This document shows, piece after piece, positions 26,315-35,093 of a stretch of 64,000 nucleotides of DNA (positions within the stretch are counted from its first letter, which is position 1; every line of letters begins with the position of its first letter). Location of the stretch: NCBI RefSeq assembly GCF_024753245.1, contig NZ_JANUGX010000020.1, positions 1 to 64,000 on the forward strand. Reading direction: 5' to 3'. Source of the DNA: Massilia norwichensis. GTDB lineage: Bacteria; Pseudomonadota; Gammaproteobacteria; Burkholderiales; Burkholderiaceae_D. Made by a program: the position numbers and the translations under genes. The notes below the pieces were generated by a model. That model saw only the letters and a program-made list of their open reading frames with translations, was not told the DNA's origin and made no database searches.

Positions 26315-27514
26315 CTACAACCCGAAAATGATGTCGCAGATGCGGTCGTAGACCGGATCCGCCGACGGCCCGGTATTCGGCCAGTTCAGGATATCGAAGT
26401 GGTCGTAGCCCTCGTAGGTGCCGAGGTAATTCCAGCTGCCCTTGACCGCATGGCCGTCGTAGTCGCGCACCGGATGGCCGGCGGGCGCGCGCATGCTCAC
26501 TGTGTTGACCACGCCGTCGCTGGCGAACCAGCTGCTGTCGATGCGCACCCGACCCAGCGCCGACTGGGTGTACGAACCCATGCCCGGCTGGCCCAGCGTG
26601 CCGGCGATGGTTTCGCCCGCGAACAGCTTGAAGTAGGGGATCATGTCATCGCGCGGGTACTGGAACTGGCTGCTCTGGACCGGCGCCAGCACGCGGTCGC
26701 TGCCGTTGCAGCACCACGTCCCCGCCACGGTCGCCAGCGTCCCCACCGAAAACCAGTACACCGAGGGCGAGGTCTGCGCCCAGCGGTTGAACTCGCGCGC
26801 GCCGTCCGGCGCCAGCTCCCAGTGCGCCAGGCGGTTGTCGAGGATATCGCGCAGCGGGCTTCTCAGGTTCGGCAGGACGTAGAGCACGGCATCGCGCAGC
26901 GTGGTGCCGTTGTGCGGCGCCGAGATCGTCACCACGCTCTTCACCCAGCCGCGCTTGCCGCCGCGGTACAGGTCGCCGCCGCCTTCGTCGCCGTCGGGCG
27001 AACCGTACTCCAGCAGCTGGACCAGGGCGCGGATCGTGGTGCCGCCCTGGCTGTGGCCGACCAGGTGGACCGGGTGCGCCGCATCCCATTGCGGATAGAA
27101 GGCGAGCGGGTAGCCGTGCGGATTGTTGTTCGGATCGGCGGCCCAGCATTTACCGGTGGGCTGGCGCGCCTGGCCGGGATAGCCGTAGCGCGCCACGTGG
27201 GTGGCGCCATAGTCGACGCAGCCGCCCTTGATCTGCGCGTACAGCTCGGCGGCGCGGTCCCAGTTGGAGCTGATGGCGCCGACGCCGGCCGTGTAGACCG
27301 CATGCGGCCCCTTGTAGACCTGCATGCGCGCGGCGATGTTGCGGTAGCCGCCCCAGTACAGGAAACCGTTGCCGGGATAGGTGTCGGGGCCGAAGCCGAG
27401 GAAGCCGTGGACCAGGACCACCGGGTCGTTATTGGCGGCCCCGGCTGGTGCCATGCCGAGCAGGCAGGCCAGGGCCAGCAGGGCTCGGGTGCAGAGGGTA
27501 TTGAGGGACGACAT
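26315..27514 (-). CDS. Secreted triacylglycerol lipase (family I.5-like)
   Basis: 399-residue lipase with a Sec signal peptide (MSSLNTLCTRALLALACLLGMAPAGAA). The oxyanion segment is VVLVHGFLGFGPD; the nucleophile Ser is in HLVGHSQGGTTIR near residue 150; Asp is in WFASDGVVNTVSM and His in YEGYDHFDILN. These spacings and the long inserts match the thermoalkaliphilic Bacillus/Staphylococcus type lipases (subfamily I.5/I.6), which usually bind Zn and Ca. Two Cys in GTWCCNG. Start chosen at 27514 for the GGGAG ribosome site 7 bp upstream; the frame upstream lies in repeats. Substrate preference (long- versus short-chain) cannot be read from the sequence. Confidence 0.9.
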   Translation of the reverse strand: MSSLNTLCTRALLALACLLGMAPAGAANNDPVVLVHGFLGFGPDTYPGNGFLYWGGYRNIAARMQVYKGPHAVYTAGVGAISSNWDRAAELYAQIKGGCVDYGATHVARYGYPGQARQPTGKCWAADPNNNPHGYPLAFYPQWDAAHPVHLVGHSQGGTTIRALVQLLEYGSPDGDEGGGDLYRGGKRGWVKSVVTISAPHNGTTLRDAVLYVLPNLRSPLRDILDNRLAHWELAPDGAREFNRWAQTSPSVYWFSVGTLATVAGTWCCNGSDRVLAPVQSSQFQYPRDDMIPYFKLFAGETIAGTLGQPGMGSYTQSALGRVRIDSSWFASDGVVNTVSMRAPAGHPVRDYDGHAVKGSWNYLGTYEGYDHFDILNWPNTGPSADPVYDRICDIIFGL

Positions 27515-27604
27515 GCAGGGCTCCCGTTTTGGGTGGCGGACACTGCATTGTCGAAGTGGTATCGGGTAAGGAGTTTGCGCGAACCCAAACCGCTGAGTAC
27601 GCCG

Positions 27605-27825
27605 CCATTCCCGCTGCCCCAAAACGTCATTCCCGCTGCCCCAAAACGTCATTCCCGCGGAAGCGGGAATCCATGCTGAGCCACTAAGCACGCGGCGTAT
27701 GGATTCCCGCCTTCGCGGGAATGACGTTCAGGCAGCGGAATGACGTTCAGGCAGCGGAATGACGTTCAGGCAGCGGGAATGACGTTCAGGCAGCGGAAAT
27801 GACGTTCAGGGAGCGGGAACGACGG
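27605..27825. repeat. Palindromic repeat, family A, copy 1, with tandem arms
   Basis: This fills most of the 316-bp gap between the lipase start and the hydrolase stop. Two hairpins (ATTCCCGCGGAAGCGGGAAT at 27651-27670 and ATTCCCGCCTTCGCGGGAAT at 27703-27722) are flanked on the left by two units of CATTCCCGCTGCCCCAAAACGT (22 bp, written here as its two halves CATTCCCGCTG and CCCCAAAACGT) and on the right by about five tandem 19-21-bp units (GACGTTCAGGCAGCGGAAT with small variations). The left arms are roughly the reverse complement of the right arms, so the whole block is a large imperfect inverted repeat. Related blocks lie at 50.6 and 60.6 kb. Confidence 0.85.
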
Positions 27826-27830
27826 AGCAG

Positions 27831-29075
27831 TTAGTTGGTCACCGCCGCCGTACTACCCATCTGCGCGGTCCCGGCCGCATCGCTGCTCGGCGCCGGCGTA
27901 TTCGAGGCCGTCACCGCGGCCTTTTCGGCCAGGTCCGGGTTCCACACCACGTGCTCGTCGACCGAGTACAGGCGGCACGGCTTGTCGCTCTTGGCCGAGC
28001 AGGTCGCCAGGGCGCGTGCTTCCGGATCTTCGCCTTCTTCGGCCCAGCACCAGGCGCCGCTGCTCGATACCGCGAATGCGCGCGGCGTCATCTTGGTCAG
28101 GTACTCCGCATAGGCGCGCTTGCCGTTTTCGCTCAGGAAGGGCACCGACTCGACGTCGTCGACCTTCGCGAAATTGGTCGGCTGCGGCATCGGCGGCTCG
28201 GGCACCTTGTAGATCACCTTGGTCGGCATGCCGATGCGGTCCAGGAATTCCATGGTGTCGGCCAGCCAGACCTTCCCGCCGTCGCGGCTGGCCAGCATGC
28301 CGTGCGAATCGCGCTTGAAGGCCGCGTACTCGACCAGCTTGGCCTTGCCGCCGGCCTGCTCGAAGGCGTCGTGCATGCGCGCCACCAGTTCCGGGCCGAA
28401 CAGCGAATCGTTCTGGCCGTACATCCACAGGCTCGGCAGTTTGTTCTGCGCACCGTATTCGGCAAAGGCCGAGACCAAAGCCGAGCGCCAGCCGCAGCCG
28501 TTGCTGTCGTCGCGCAGGCCGCCGGCAAAGTTGATCAGGCCGCGCACGCCCGGCAGTTCCTGGGTGCCCAGGGCAATCGTCGCCAGGCCGCCATAGGACT
28601 GGCCGGCAACCACGATATGGTCGGCGTCGATCCACTTCTGCGAGCGGGCATATTCCAGGGTGTCGCGGATGTCCTCGGCCTGGGTGTAGCCGTTGGCCGT
28701 CATGTCGCAACCGTGGTCGCGGTAGCGGCCGGTCGAGTTGGCGAAGCCCTGGCGCATCGGCACCATCACTGCATAGCCGCGGGCCACGAAGGCGTGCGCC
28801 ATGTGGTAGAAGCGGTCGCGCGGCTGCAGGTTCGGGTGACCCGGATCCTTGCCGTGGTTGATGATGATGAGCGGGAACGGGCCCGGACCGTTGGGCTGGA
28901 ACACGGTCGTCTCCAGGCGTGCCTGGTGATTGCGGCCGGCCGGGATCAGAACGATGTGCTCGTTGATGCGGTAGTCCAGCTGCAGCTCCTGCTCGACCGA
29001 GAAGCCGGGCAGCATGGCCAGGACCACAATCGCTGCGGAGGTAAGTTTGCGAACAGATGCGGGTGCTCTAAACAT
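27831..29075 (-). CDS. Secreted alpha/beta hydrolase, dienelactone-hydrolase type
   Basis: 414-residue exported hydrolase. N-terminal signal or anchor (SVRKLTSAAIVVLAMLPGFS), then an alpha/beta fold: PFPLIIINHGKDPGHPN (oxyanion side), nucleophile Ser in VAGQSYGGLATIALG near residue 170, Asp in WMYGQNDSLFGPE and His in KRDSHGMLAS. The C-terminal about 130 residues add a Cys-containing region (SGAWCWAEEGEDPEARALATC) and a Thr/Ala/Ser-rich tail, not part of the core fold. A related group is annotated as prolyl-oligopeptidase-like or dienelactone hydrolases; the substrate is unknown. Start taken at ATG 29075 so that the signal peptide leads. Confidence 0.82.
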   Translation of the reverse strand: MFRAPASVRKLTSAAIVVLAMLPGFSVEQELQLDYRINEHIVLIPAGRNHQARLETTVFQPNGPGPFPLIIINHGKDPGHPNLQPRDRFYHMAHAFVARGYAVMVPMRQGFANSTGRYRDHGCDMTANGYTQAEDIRDTLEYARSQKWIDADHIVVAGQSYGGLATIALGTQELPGVRGLINFAGGLRDDSNGCGWRSALVSAFAEYGAQNKLPSLWMYGQNDSLFGPELVARMHDAFEQAGGKAKLVEYAAFKRDSHGMLASRDGGKVWLADTMEFLDRIGMPTKVIYKVPEPPMPQPTNFAKVDDVESVPFLSENGKRAYAEYLTKMTPRAFAVSSSGAWCWAEEGEDPEARALATCSAKSDKPCRLYSVDEHVVWNPDLAEKAAVTASNTPAPSSDAAGTAQMGSTAAVTN

Positions 29076-29124
29076 GGAAAACTCTGAGACAGTGGCCTTA
29101 CGGATGTGCTCGCAAGAAACCAAT

Positions 29125-29153
29125 TGCTTAGCGGAATAAGTTGATTCTAAGCA
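29125..29153. promoter_or_regulatory. Inverted repeat upstream of hydrolase and MarR genes
   Basis: TGCTTAG (29125-29131) and CTAAGCA (29147-29153) form a 7-bp dyad with a 15-bp spacer in the 191-bp divergent gap. Spacing suits a dimeric winged-helix regulator such as the neighbouring MarR protein, but nothing else supports it. Confidence 0.3.
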
Positions 29154-29266
29154 CTGTAATTTCTGAGAGCAATATCCGTTTAACCAATTCGCGCATTAAA
29201 TCTTCGCGTGTGGCCACATATGCCAGAACAGGCAGATAATTCGCATGTCCAACGATTGGGTGGCCT

Positions 29267-29719
29267 ATGGATACGCTTGATGAGAAGTTCATGCAGGCTC
29301 TGCAGGCAGGTGGAAGGGCCTGGCAAAAGGCGCTCGAGCGCCAGCTCAAGACCTGCGGCCTGACCGCGGCCGGCTGGAGCGCCATCGCCGCGCTGGCCGA
29401 GATGCGCCGCGCCGCCGGCGAGGATGCGCGCCCGCCTTCGCAGACCGCGCTGGCCCAGCAGCTGGGCGTGGACGGCGCGACCCTGGTCGCCACCATCGAC
29501 CGCCTGGCGAGTGCGAATCTGATCGCACGGATACCGAGCCGGCAGGACCGCCGCGTGAAGCTCGTCGTGCTCACGCAACAGGGCAGGCAGCTCGAAGAAA
29601 AGGCGCGGGCCCAGGCCGATGCCCTGCGGCGCGAGGCGCTGGCGCGTCTCGACCCCGGCGGTCTCGCGGTGGCCGCCGAGGTGCTGGAACAGTTGCAGCA
29701 GGTGCTGGAGAACGCATGA
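29267..29719 (+). CDS. MarR-family repressor of the efflux operon
   Basis: 150-residue MarR-type winged-helix regulator. LKTCGLTAAGWSAIAALAEM is the dimer/helix-2 region, SQTALAQQLGVDGATLVATIDRL the recognition helix, and ARIPSRQDRRVKLVVLTQQGRQL the wing with its DRR motif. The C-terminal helices finish the dimer interface. MarR proteins usually repress their own operon and release DNA when a drug or phenolic compound binds. Stop overlaps the start of the transporter gene (ATGA), so it is the first gene of the emr-type operon that follows. Confidence 0.92.
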   Translation: MDTLDEKFMQALQAGGRAWQKALERQLKTCGLTAAGWSAIAALAEMRRAAGEDARPPSQTALAQQLGVDGATLVATIDRLASANLIARIPSRQDRRVKLVVLTQQGRQLEEKARAQADALRREALARLDPGGLAVAAEVLEQLQQVLENA

Positions 29720-31470
29720 GCGACAAGTACGCCCCGCGCGAATGGCACCCCGACGAACGCCCGACCATGCCGGGCGGGCCGTCCTTCCCGGCTCACTCCA
29801 CGCCGCGCCGCATCGCCTTCTTCCTGGTCGGCACCCTGGTCACGTTGACCGGTGGCCTCGGCAATGCGCTGGTGACGGTCAACCTGGTCAATCTGCAGGG
29901 CACGCTGGGCGCGTTTGCCGCCGAGACCAACTGGCTGCCGACCGCCTATGTGATGACCAACGTCTCGATGAACCTGCTGCTGGTGAAGTTCCGCCAGCAG
30001 TTCGGCCTGCGCGCGTTCACCGAGTTCTTCCTGGTGCTGTACGCGCTGGTGACCTTCGCCCACCTGTTCGTCAACGATCTCGGCTCGGCGATCGCGGTGC
30101 GCGCGGCGCACGGCATGGTCGGCGCGGCGCTGTCCACGCTGGGCCTGTACTACACGCTGCAATCCTTCAAGAAGGAGTGGCGGCCGCGCGGCATCATCAT
30201 TTCGACCGGCATCTCGCAGCTGGCGCAGCCGATCGCCTATCTGTTCTCGACACGGCTGCTGGAAGTGGCCGAATGGCGCGGGCTGTATGTGTTCGAGCTG
30301 GGCCTGACCCTGGTTACGCTGGGCGCGGTGCTGTGGCTCAAGCTGCCGCCTGGCGACCGTTTCAAAGCCTTCCGCCCGACCGACTTCGTGACCTTCGCGC
30401 TGTTCGCGCCCGGCATGGCGCTGCTGTGCGCGGCGCTGAGCTTCGGCCGCGTGCTGTGGTGGACCCAGGAGCCCTGGGTCGGCGTGGCGCTGGCCGTGTC
30501 GATCTTCCTGCTCCTGGCGGCGGTGGCCGTCGAGCACAACCGCAAGAACCCGCTGCTGAACCTGCGCTGGCTCACCAATGGCATGATCGCGCGCCTGTTC
30601 ATCGCGATGGTGCTGGTGCGGGTGGTGCTGTCCGAGCAGAGCGTGGGCGCGGTCGGCTTCCTGCGCATGGTGGGACTGAACAACGACCAGCTGCAGACCC
30701 TGTTCCTGGTGGTGCTGGGCGCGACCATCCTCGGCATCGTGATGTCGGCGCTGACCTTCAATCCGCCGCACCTGATGGCGCCGCAGGTGGTCGCCCTGCT
30801 GATCATGGCGCTGGGCGCCTGGATCGATTCGCACGCCACCAGCCAGACCCGCCCGGAAGAGATGTATGTCAGCCAGGCCCTGCTGGCCTTCGGCGGCGTG
30901 TTCTTCCTCGGCCCCTTGCTGCTCACGCTGCTGGGTACCGTGATCACGAATCCGGCCAACCTGATCACCTTCTCGGTGCTGTTCGGCCTGACCCAGAACC
31001 TGGGCGGCCTGCTCGGTTCCTCGCTGCTGGGCACCTGGCAGGTGATGCGCGAAAAATTCCATTCCTCGAACCTGGCCGACCAGCTCAGCAGCCTCGATCC
31101 GCTGGTGGCGGCCCGCATCCAGCAGGGCGGTGCGGCCTATGGGCGGGTACTCGCCGACCCGTCCTCGCGCACGCGCCAGGGCATTTCGGTGCTGAGCCAG
31201 ACCGCCACGCGCGAAGCCAACATCCTGGCCTACAACGACGTGTTCCTGATGATCTCCATCCTCGCCGCCCTGCTGGCGGCCTGGATCTTCGGCCGCGCGC
31301 TGTGGCTGAAGTATGTGGCGCCGCCGAAGCCCGCCGCGCCGCCGCCGACCCCGACCCCGACCCCGGCGCCTCCGGCGGAGGTGCCCGAAACCTTGACCGA
31401 TTCGCCGATCGCCGACGCGCAGGGCGAGGCGCCCGAGCCGACCGTCGACGGATCGGTACGCCCAACATGA
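29716..31470 (+). CDS. DHA2-type MFS drug transporter (EmrB-like)
   Basis: 584-residue inner-membrane transporter, probable pump of a tripartite efflux system with the following adaptor and outer-membrane channel. About 12-14 hydrophobic segments, from RRIAFFLVGTLVTLTGGLGNALV to LAALLAAWIFGRALWL; AETNWLPTAYVMTNVSMNLLL resembles the TM2-loop region of EmrB proteins. The long C-terminal tail after residue 530 is rich in Pro/Ala/Thr (PPTPTPTPAPPAE) and probably flexible. It lacks the typical motif-A sequence, so it is a divergent family member. The MarR gene overlaps its start; the adaptor gene begins 20 bp after its stop. Confidence 0.85.
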   Translation: MSDKYAPREWHPDERPTMPGGPSFPAHSTPRRIAFFLVGTLVTLTGGLGNALVTVNLVNLQGTLGAFAAETNWLPTAYVMTNVSMNLLLVKFRQQFGLRAFTEFFLVLYALVTFAHLFVNDLGSAIAVRAAHGMVGAALSTLGLYYTLQSFKKEWRPRGIIISTGISQLAQPIAYLFSTRLLEVAEWRGLYVFELGLTLVTLGAVLWLKLPPGDRFKAFRPTDFVTFALFAPGMALLCAALSFGRVLWWTQEPWVGVALAVSIFLLLAAVAVEHNRKNPLLNLRWLTNGMIARLFIAMVLVRVVLSEQSVGAVGFLRMVGLNNDQLQTLFLVVLGATILGIVMSALTFNPPHLMAPQVVALLIMALGAWIDSHATSQTRPEEMYVSQALLAFGGVFFLGPLLLTLLGTVITNPANLITFSVLFGLTQNLGGLLGSSLLGTWQVMREKFHSSNLADQLSSLDPLVAARIQQGGAAYGRVLADPSSRTRQGISVLSQTATREANILAYNDVFLMISILAALLAAWIFGRALWLKYVAPPKPAAPPPTPTPTPAPPAEVPETLTDSPIADAQGEAPEPTVDGSVRPT

Positions 31471-31490
31471 ACATTTGAAACGACACAGCC

Positions 31491-32600
31491 ATGGCCGAAA
31501 CCACCACGACCGCAGCCCAGCAAAAATCGAACCGCCACGTCATCGTCAGCGGCGCCCTGTTCGCGCTCATCGCGCTGATCGGCGTGCTGATCGTGCTGTA
31601 TGCCTGGGACCTGCCGCCCTTCCGCAGCACCGTCGAGACCACCGAGAACGCCACCGTGCGCGGGCAGGTGACCATCATCAGTCCGCAGTTGTCCGGTTAC
31701 ATCGTCGAGGTCGACGTGCAGGACTTCCAGAACGTCAAGCAGGGCCAGCTCCTGATGCGCATCGACGACCGCATCTACCAGCAGCGCCTGGAGCAGGCGC
31801 GCGCCCAGCTGGCGACCCAGCGCGCGGCGCTCGCCAATTTCGCCCAGAGCCAGAAGAGCGCGGCCGCCACCATCGCCCAGAACGAGGCGGCGGTGGCGAA
31901 CGCCGGCGCCCAGGCCCAGCGCGCCCAGGCCGACCTGCGCCGGGTCGAGGAGCTGGCGGCCGACGGTTCGCTGTCCACGCGTGAACGCGACGCCGCGCGC
32001 GCCGCGCACGCGCAGGCGGTGGCCCAGACCGCGCAGTCGCGCGCCGCGCTCGAGATCTCGCGCCAGAACCTGCGCACCGTGGACGTCAACCGCGCCTCGC
32101 TGGAAGCGGCGGTGGCCAACGCGGAAGCGGCCGTCAGGCTGGCCGAAATCGACCTGTCGAATACCCGCATCCTGGCACCGCGCGACGGCCAGCTGGGCCA
32201 GGTGACGGTGCGCCTGGGCGCCTTCGTCAACGCCGGCGCCCAGCTGACGGCCCTGGTGCCGCAGACCATGTGGGTGGTGGCCAACATGAAGGAGACGCAG
32301 ATGGCCGGGGTGCGCCTGGGCCAGCCGGTCACCTTCACCGTCGACGCCCTGAACCACGCGAAGATGCGCGGCCACGTCGAGCAGATCGCGCCGGCCACCG
32401 GTTCCGAGTTCTCGGTCATCACCCCGGACAACGCGACCGGCAACTTCGTCAAGATCGCCCAGCGCATCCCGGTGCGCATCAGCATCGACCCCAACCAGGA
32501 GCTGGCAACGCGCCTGCGACCGGGCATGTCGGTGGTCGCCAGCATCGACACCAAGGCGCCGGCCGCCGCCGCCGCTGCTTCCAAAGGGCAGCAGCGATGA
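31491..32600 (+). CDS. HlyD-family membrane-fusion protein (EmrA-like)
   Basis: 369-residue periplasmic adaptor anchored by one N-terminal membrane segment (VSGALFALIALIGVLIVLYA, about 20-40). The lipoyl half-motif is TVRGQVTIISPQLSGYIVEV; a long Ala/Gln-rich coiled-coil hairpin spans about 95-215; then NTRILAPRDGQLGQVTVRLG, the second lipoyl half, and a beta-barrel domain (VVANMKETQMAGVRLGQPV). It joins the inner-membrane pump to the outer-membrane channel. Its stop overlaps the next start (ATGA). Order MarR-MFS-HlyD-OMF is a standard efflux operon. Confidence 0.93.
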   Translation: MAETTTTAAQQKSNRHVIVSGALFALIALIGVLIVLYAWDLPPFRSTVETTENATVRGQVTIISPQLSGYIVEVDVQDFQNVKQGQLLMRIDDRIYQQRLEQARAQLATQRAALANFAQSQKSAAATIAQNEAAVANAGAQAQRAQADLRRVEELAADGSLSTRERDAARAAHAQAVAQTAQSRAALEISRQNLRTVDVNRASLEAAVANAEAAVRLAEIDLSNTRILAPRDGQLGQVTVRLGAFVNAGAQLTALVPQTMWVVANMKETQMAGVRLGQPVTFTVDALNHAKMRGHVEQIAPATGSEFSVITPDNATGNFVKIAQRIPVRISIDPNQELATRLRPGMSVVASIDTKAPAAAAAASKGQQR

Positions 32601-33991
32601 GGCGCGGGCTGGGTTGTTCGCTGGCGGCGGGCGCGGCCGCGCTGCTGCTGGCCGGCTGCCGGATCGCGGTGCCGGACCGCCCCGTGTCCACGCTCGAGGT
32701 GCCGGTGGCCTGGCGCGCGCCGCTGCAGGTCGGGCCGAATGCCGCCGTCGAGCAGGGCTGGTGGCGCGCCTTCGGCGATCCGGCGCTGGACGCCCTGGTG
32801 GCGCAGGCGCTGGCGCGCAACGGCGACCTGCGCACCGCGCGCTCACGTTTGCTGGAATACCAGGCCCGCATCCGGGTGGCGCGCGCGGCCCAGGAACCGA
32901 ACCTGTCGGTCAGCGTCGGCCCGACCCGTGCCCGCAGCATCGGGCCGCTCGGCACGCCGGTCGAATCGACCGCGATCACCGGCAACGTGCAGGCGGCCTA
33001 CGAATTCGATCCCTGGGGCCGGCTGGAAGCGGCCACGCAGGCCGCGCGCTTCGACCTCGCGGCCCAGCAGGCGGCGGCGGATGCGGTGGCGCTGTCGGTG
33101 GCGGCGAATACCGCGTCGGGCTACCTGAACCTGCGCGGCCTGGATGCCCAGCTGGCGCTGGCGCGCCAGACCCTGGCCTCGCGCGAACAGTCGCTGGCGC
33201 TGGCGCGGCGCCAGTTCGAGGTCGGCTACAGCTCGCGCCTGGAGCTGTCCCAGGCCGAGGCCGAGTACCGCAACACGACCGCCGTCGTGCCCCAGCTGGA
33301 GCGCGCCATCACCCAGCAGGAGAACGCGCTGAACCTGCTGGCCGGCGCCAATCCCGGACCGGTAGCGCGCGGCGCCGAGCTGACGGCCCTGCGCCCGCCC
33401 GGCATCGCGCCGGGCCTGCCGTCCGAACTGCTGCGCCGCCGCCCCGACATCGCCCAGGCCGAGCGTACGGTGGCGGCGGCGGATGCCAGCCTGGCCGCGG
33501 CCCGCGACCAGATGCTGCCCTCGCTGCGCCTGACCGCATCGGTCGGCGGCTATGCGCACAATCTGCCGGACCTGCTGGGCGCCGGCACCACCTTGTGGAG
33601 CGTGGGCGGCAGCGTGCTGGCGCCGATCTTCGACGCCGGCCGCCTGCGCGCCCAGGCCGAGATCTCGGCCTCGCTGCGCGACCGCGCCGTGTTCGCCTAC
33701 GAGAGCGTGGTGCGTAACGCCTTCGCCGAGACCGAGAACGGCTTGAGCAGCGTGCAGCGCCTGCGCGAGCAGCTGGAACAGGCCGAGGCGCGCCGCGTCG
33801 CCACCGCCGAGGTGCTGCGCATCGCCCACAACCGCTACCGCAACGGCTATTCGTCCTACCTGGAAGAGCTGGACGCCCAGCGCAATGCCTTCAGCGCCGA
33901 GACCAGCGTGCTGCAGCTCCGGGCAAGCTGGCTGCAGGCGCACGTCGACCTGTATCGCGCGCTCGGTGGCGGCTGGAACGTGGCATCTTAG
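32597..33991 (+). CDS. Outer-membrane efflux lipoprotein (NodT/OprM family)
   Basis: 464-residue TolC-like channel. The signal peptide ends in a lipobox (AAALLLAGC, Cys at about 19), followed by WWRAFGDPALDALVAQAL, the family's conserved start. Two similar halves each contribute helices: first SVSVGPTRARSIG..AAYEFDPWGRLE..AARFDLAAQQAAADAVAL, second SELLRRRPDIAQAERTVAAADASLAAARDQMLPSL and LAPIFDAGRLRAQAEISASLRDRAVFAYE (quoted in pieces shorter than the full segments). Length fits the NodT family (about 460-500). Translationally coupled to the adaptor gene. Confidence 0.92.
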   Translation: MRRGLGCSLAAGAAALLLAGCRIAVPDRPVSTLEVPVAWRAPLQVGPNAAVEQGWWRAFGDPALDALVAQALARNGDLRTARSRLLEYQARIRVARAAQEPNLSVSVGPTRARSIGPLGTPVESTAITGNVQAAYEFDPWGRLEAATQAARFDLAAQQAAADAVALSVAANTASGYLNLRGLDAQLALARQTLASREQSLALARRQFEVGYSSRLELSQAEAEYRNTTAVVPQLERAITQQENALNLLAGANPGPVARGAELTALRPPGIAPGLPSELLRRRPDIAQAERTVAAADASLAAARDQMLPSLRLTASVGGYAHNLPDLLGAGTTLWSVGGSVLAPIFDAGRLRAQAEISASLRDRAVFAYESVVRNAFAETENGLSSVQRLREQLEQAEARRVATAEVLRIAHNRYRNGYSSYLEELDAQRNAFSAETSVLQLRASWLQAHVDLYRALGGGWNVAS

Positions 33992-34017
33992 ACAAACTTG
34001 CAAACAGTGGAGGCAGC

Positions 34018-34641
34018 ATGATCAATATCGGAGTGATAGTGGGCAGCACCCGCCCCGGACGCAAGGCGCTCGACGTGGCGCGCTGGGTGATGGAAGTGGC
34101 GGGCACGCGCGGCGATGCCGCTTTCGAACTGGTCGATATCCAGGCATTCAATCTGCCGCTGCTGGACGAGCCGGTGCCGCCCTCGATGGGCCAGTATTCG
34201 CAACCGCATACCAAGGCCTGGGCCGCGAAGATCGCCGAGTTCGACGGCTTCGTGTTCGTGACCCCGGAGTACAACCACGCCACCTCCGGCGCGCTGAAGA
34301 ACGCGATCGACTTCCTGTATAAGGAGTGGAACCACAAGGCGGCCGGCTTCGTCGGTTACGGCAGCGCCGGCGGCGCGCGCGCGATCGAGAACCTGCGCCT
34401 GGTGATGGGCGAGCTGATGGTGGCCGACGTGCGGGCCCAGGTCATGCTGTCGCTGTTCACCGATTTCGAGAATTTCACGACCTTCAATCCGGCCGAGCAT
34501 CATGAGCGCGCGGTCGAAACCATGCTCGACCAGGTGGTGCAGTGGGCCGGCGCGCTGAAGCCGCTGCGCAAGGACGATCCGCCGGTCGAGGTGCCGGACA
34601 ACATGCCGCCGCGCGGGGAGCGGGTGGGCGGCAGTTTCTGA
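34018..34641 (+). CDS. NADPH-dependent FMN reductase-like protein
   Basis: 207-residue flavodoxin-fold oxidoreductase. INIGVIVGSTRPGRKALDVARW is the phosphate-binding turn for FMN; FVFVTPEYNHATSGALKNAID is the YNHxxSGxLKNAID signature of NADPH:FMN/quinone/azo reductases; GYGSAGGARAIENLR is a further cofactor contact. It follows the efflux channel gene by 26 bp, with TGGAGGCAGC before ATG 34018, and is probably the last gene of the MarR operon, pairing drug export with reduction of quinones or nitro/azo compounds. That role is an inference. Confidence 0.9.
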   Translation: MINIGVIVGSTRPGRKALDVARWVMEVAGTRGDAAFELVDIQAFNLPLLDEPVPPSMGQYSQPHTKAWAAKIAEFDGFVFVTPEYNHATSGALKNAIDFLYKEWNHKAAGFVGYGSAGGARAIENLRLVMGELMVADVRAQVMLSLFTDFENFTTFNPAEHHERAVETMLDQVVQWAGALKPLRKDDPPVEVPDNMPPRGERVGGSF

Positions 34642-34699
34642 GGATGTTGGTGCATCTGATAAAGTGTCGCGTCTTGCCATAACCTTCATGACTTAGCAG

Positions 34700-35080
34700 A
34701 TGAATCAGCAGCAGATTTGGGTGGAGCCGGTGGGCGACATCGTTCTGGCGCGCCTACGTGGCAGGTGCGACGAGGACATATTGAAGGAATGCATGCACCG
34801 CGTTTTCGAACTGGTAAAGGATACCGGCCAGTTCAAGGTGTTGTACGACGCACTGGAGTTGGAAGACCCGACGGTTGACATGGCTCTGTTGCAACAGGAA
34901 ATGGACATGGAGGCCAGACAGGCGTTGGGCCCCGTTCCGCTGCGCAGAGCCATTCTGGTTCCCAACACGCGTATCGCTTATCTGGCGCGTATCGCGTTTG
35001 GACAATTCGGCGAAGGCGCGTACCGGGTCTTCTACAACGACATGTCACAGGCAATCCTGTGGCTGGAGGAGAAGCTTTAG
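34700..35080 (+). CDS. Small cytosolic protein, possibly STAS/SpoIIAA-like
   Basis: 126-residue protein with alternating strands and helices (WVEPVGDIVLARLRG, FKVLYDALELEDPTVDMALL, RRAILVPNTRIAYLARI, YRVFYNDMSQAILWLEEKL). The pattern resembles STAS/SpoIIAA-like domains of about 120 residues, whose members end in a short helix like QAILWLEE. I cannot assign a partner or substrate. No signal peptide or membrane segment. It precedes the DTW gene by 13 bp and may be co-transcribed with it. Confidence 0.6.
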   Translation: MNQQQIWVEPVGDIVLARLRGRCDEDILKECMHRVFELVKDTGQFKVLYDALELEDPTVDMALLQQEMDMEARQALGPVPLRRAILVPNTRIAYLARIAFGQFGEGAYRVFYNDMSQAILWLEEKL

Positions 35081-35093
35081 GCTCCCCGCGTCA

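Noticed and set aside
27605-27825. CRISPR array
   Set aside because: Repeats are 19-22 bp, directly adjacent without unique spacers, self-complementary, and no cas genes are nearby.
29128-31062. Very long open frames on the opposite strand of real genes, for example 644 codons at 29128-31062 (minus), 616 at 24349-26199 (minus) and 600 at 48671-50473 (minus)
   Set aside because: They run antisense to well-recognised genes and arise from the high GC content and codon bias. Their translations are rich in Arg, His, Ala and Val without any domain.
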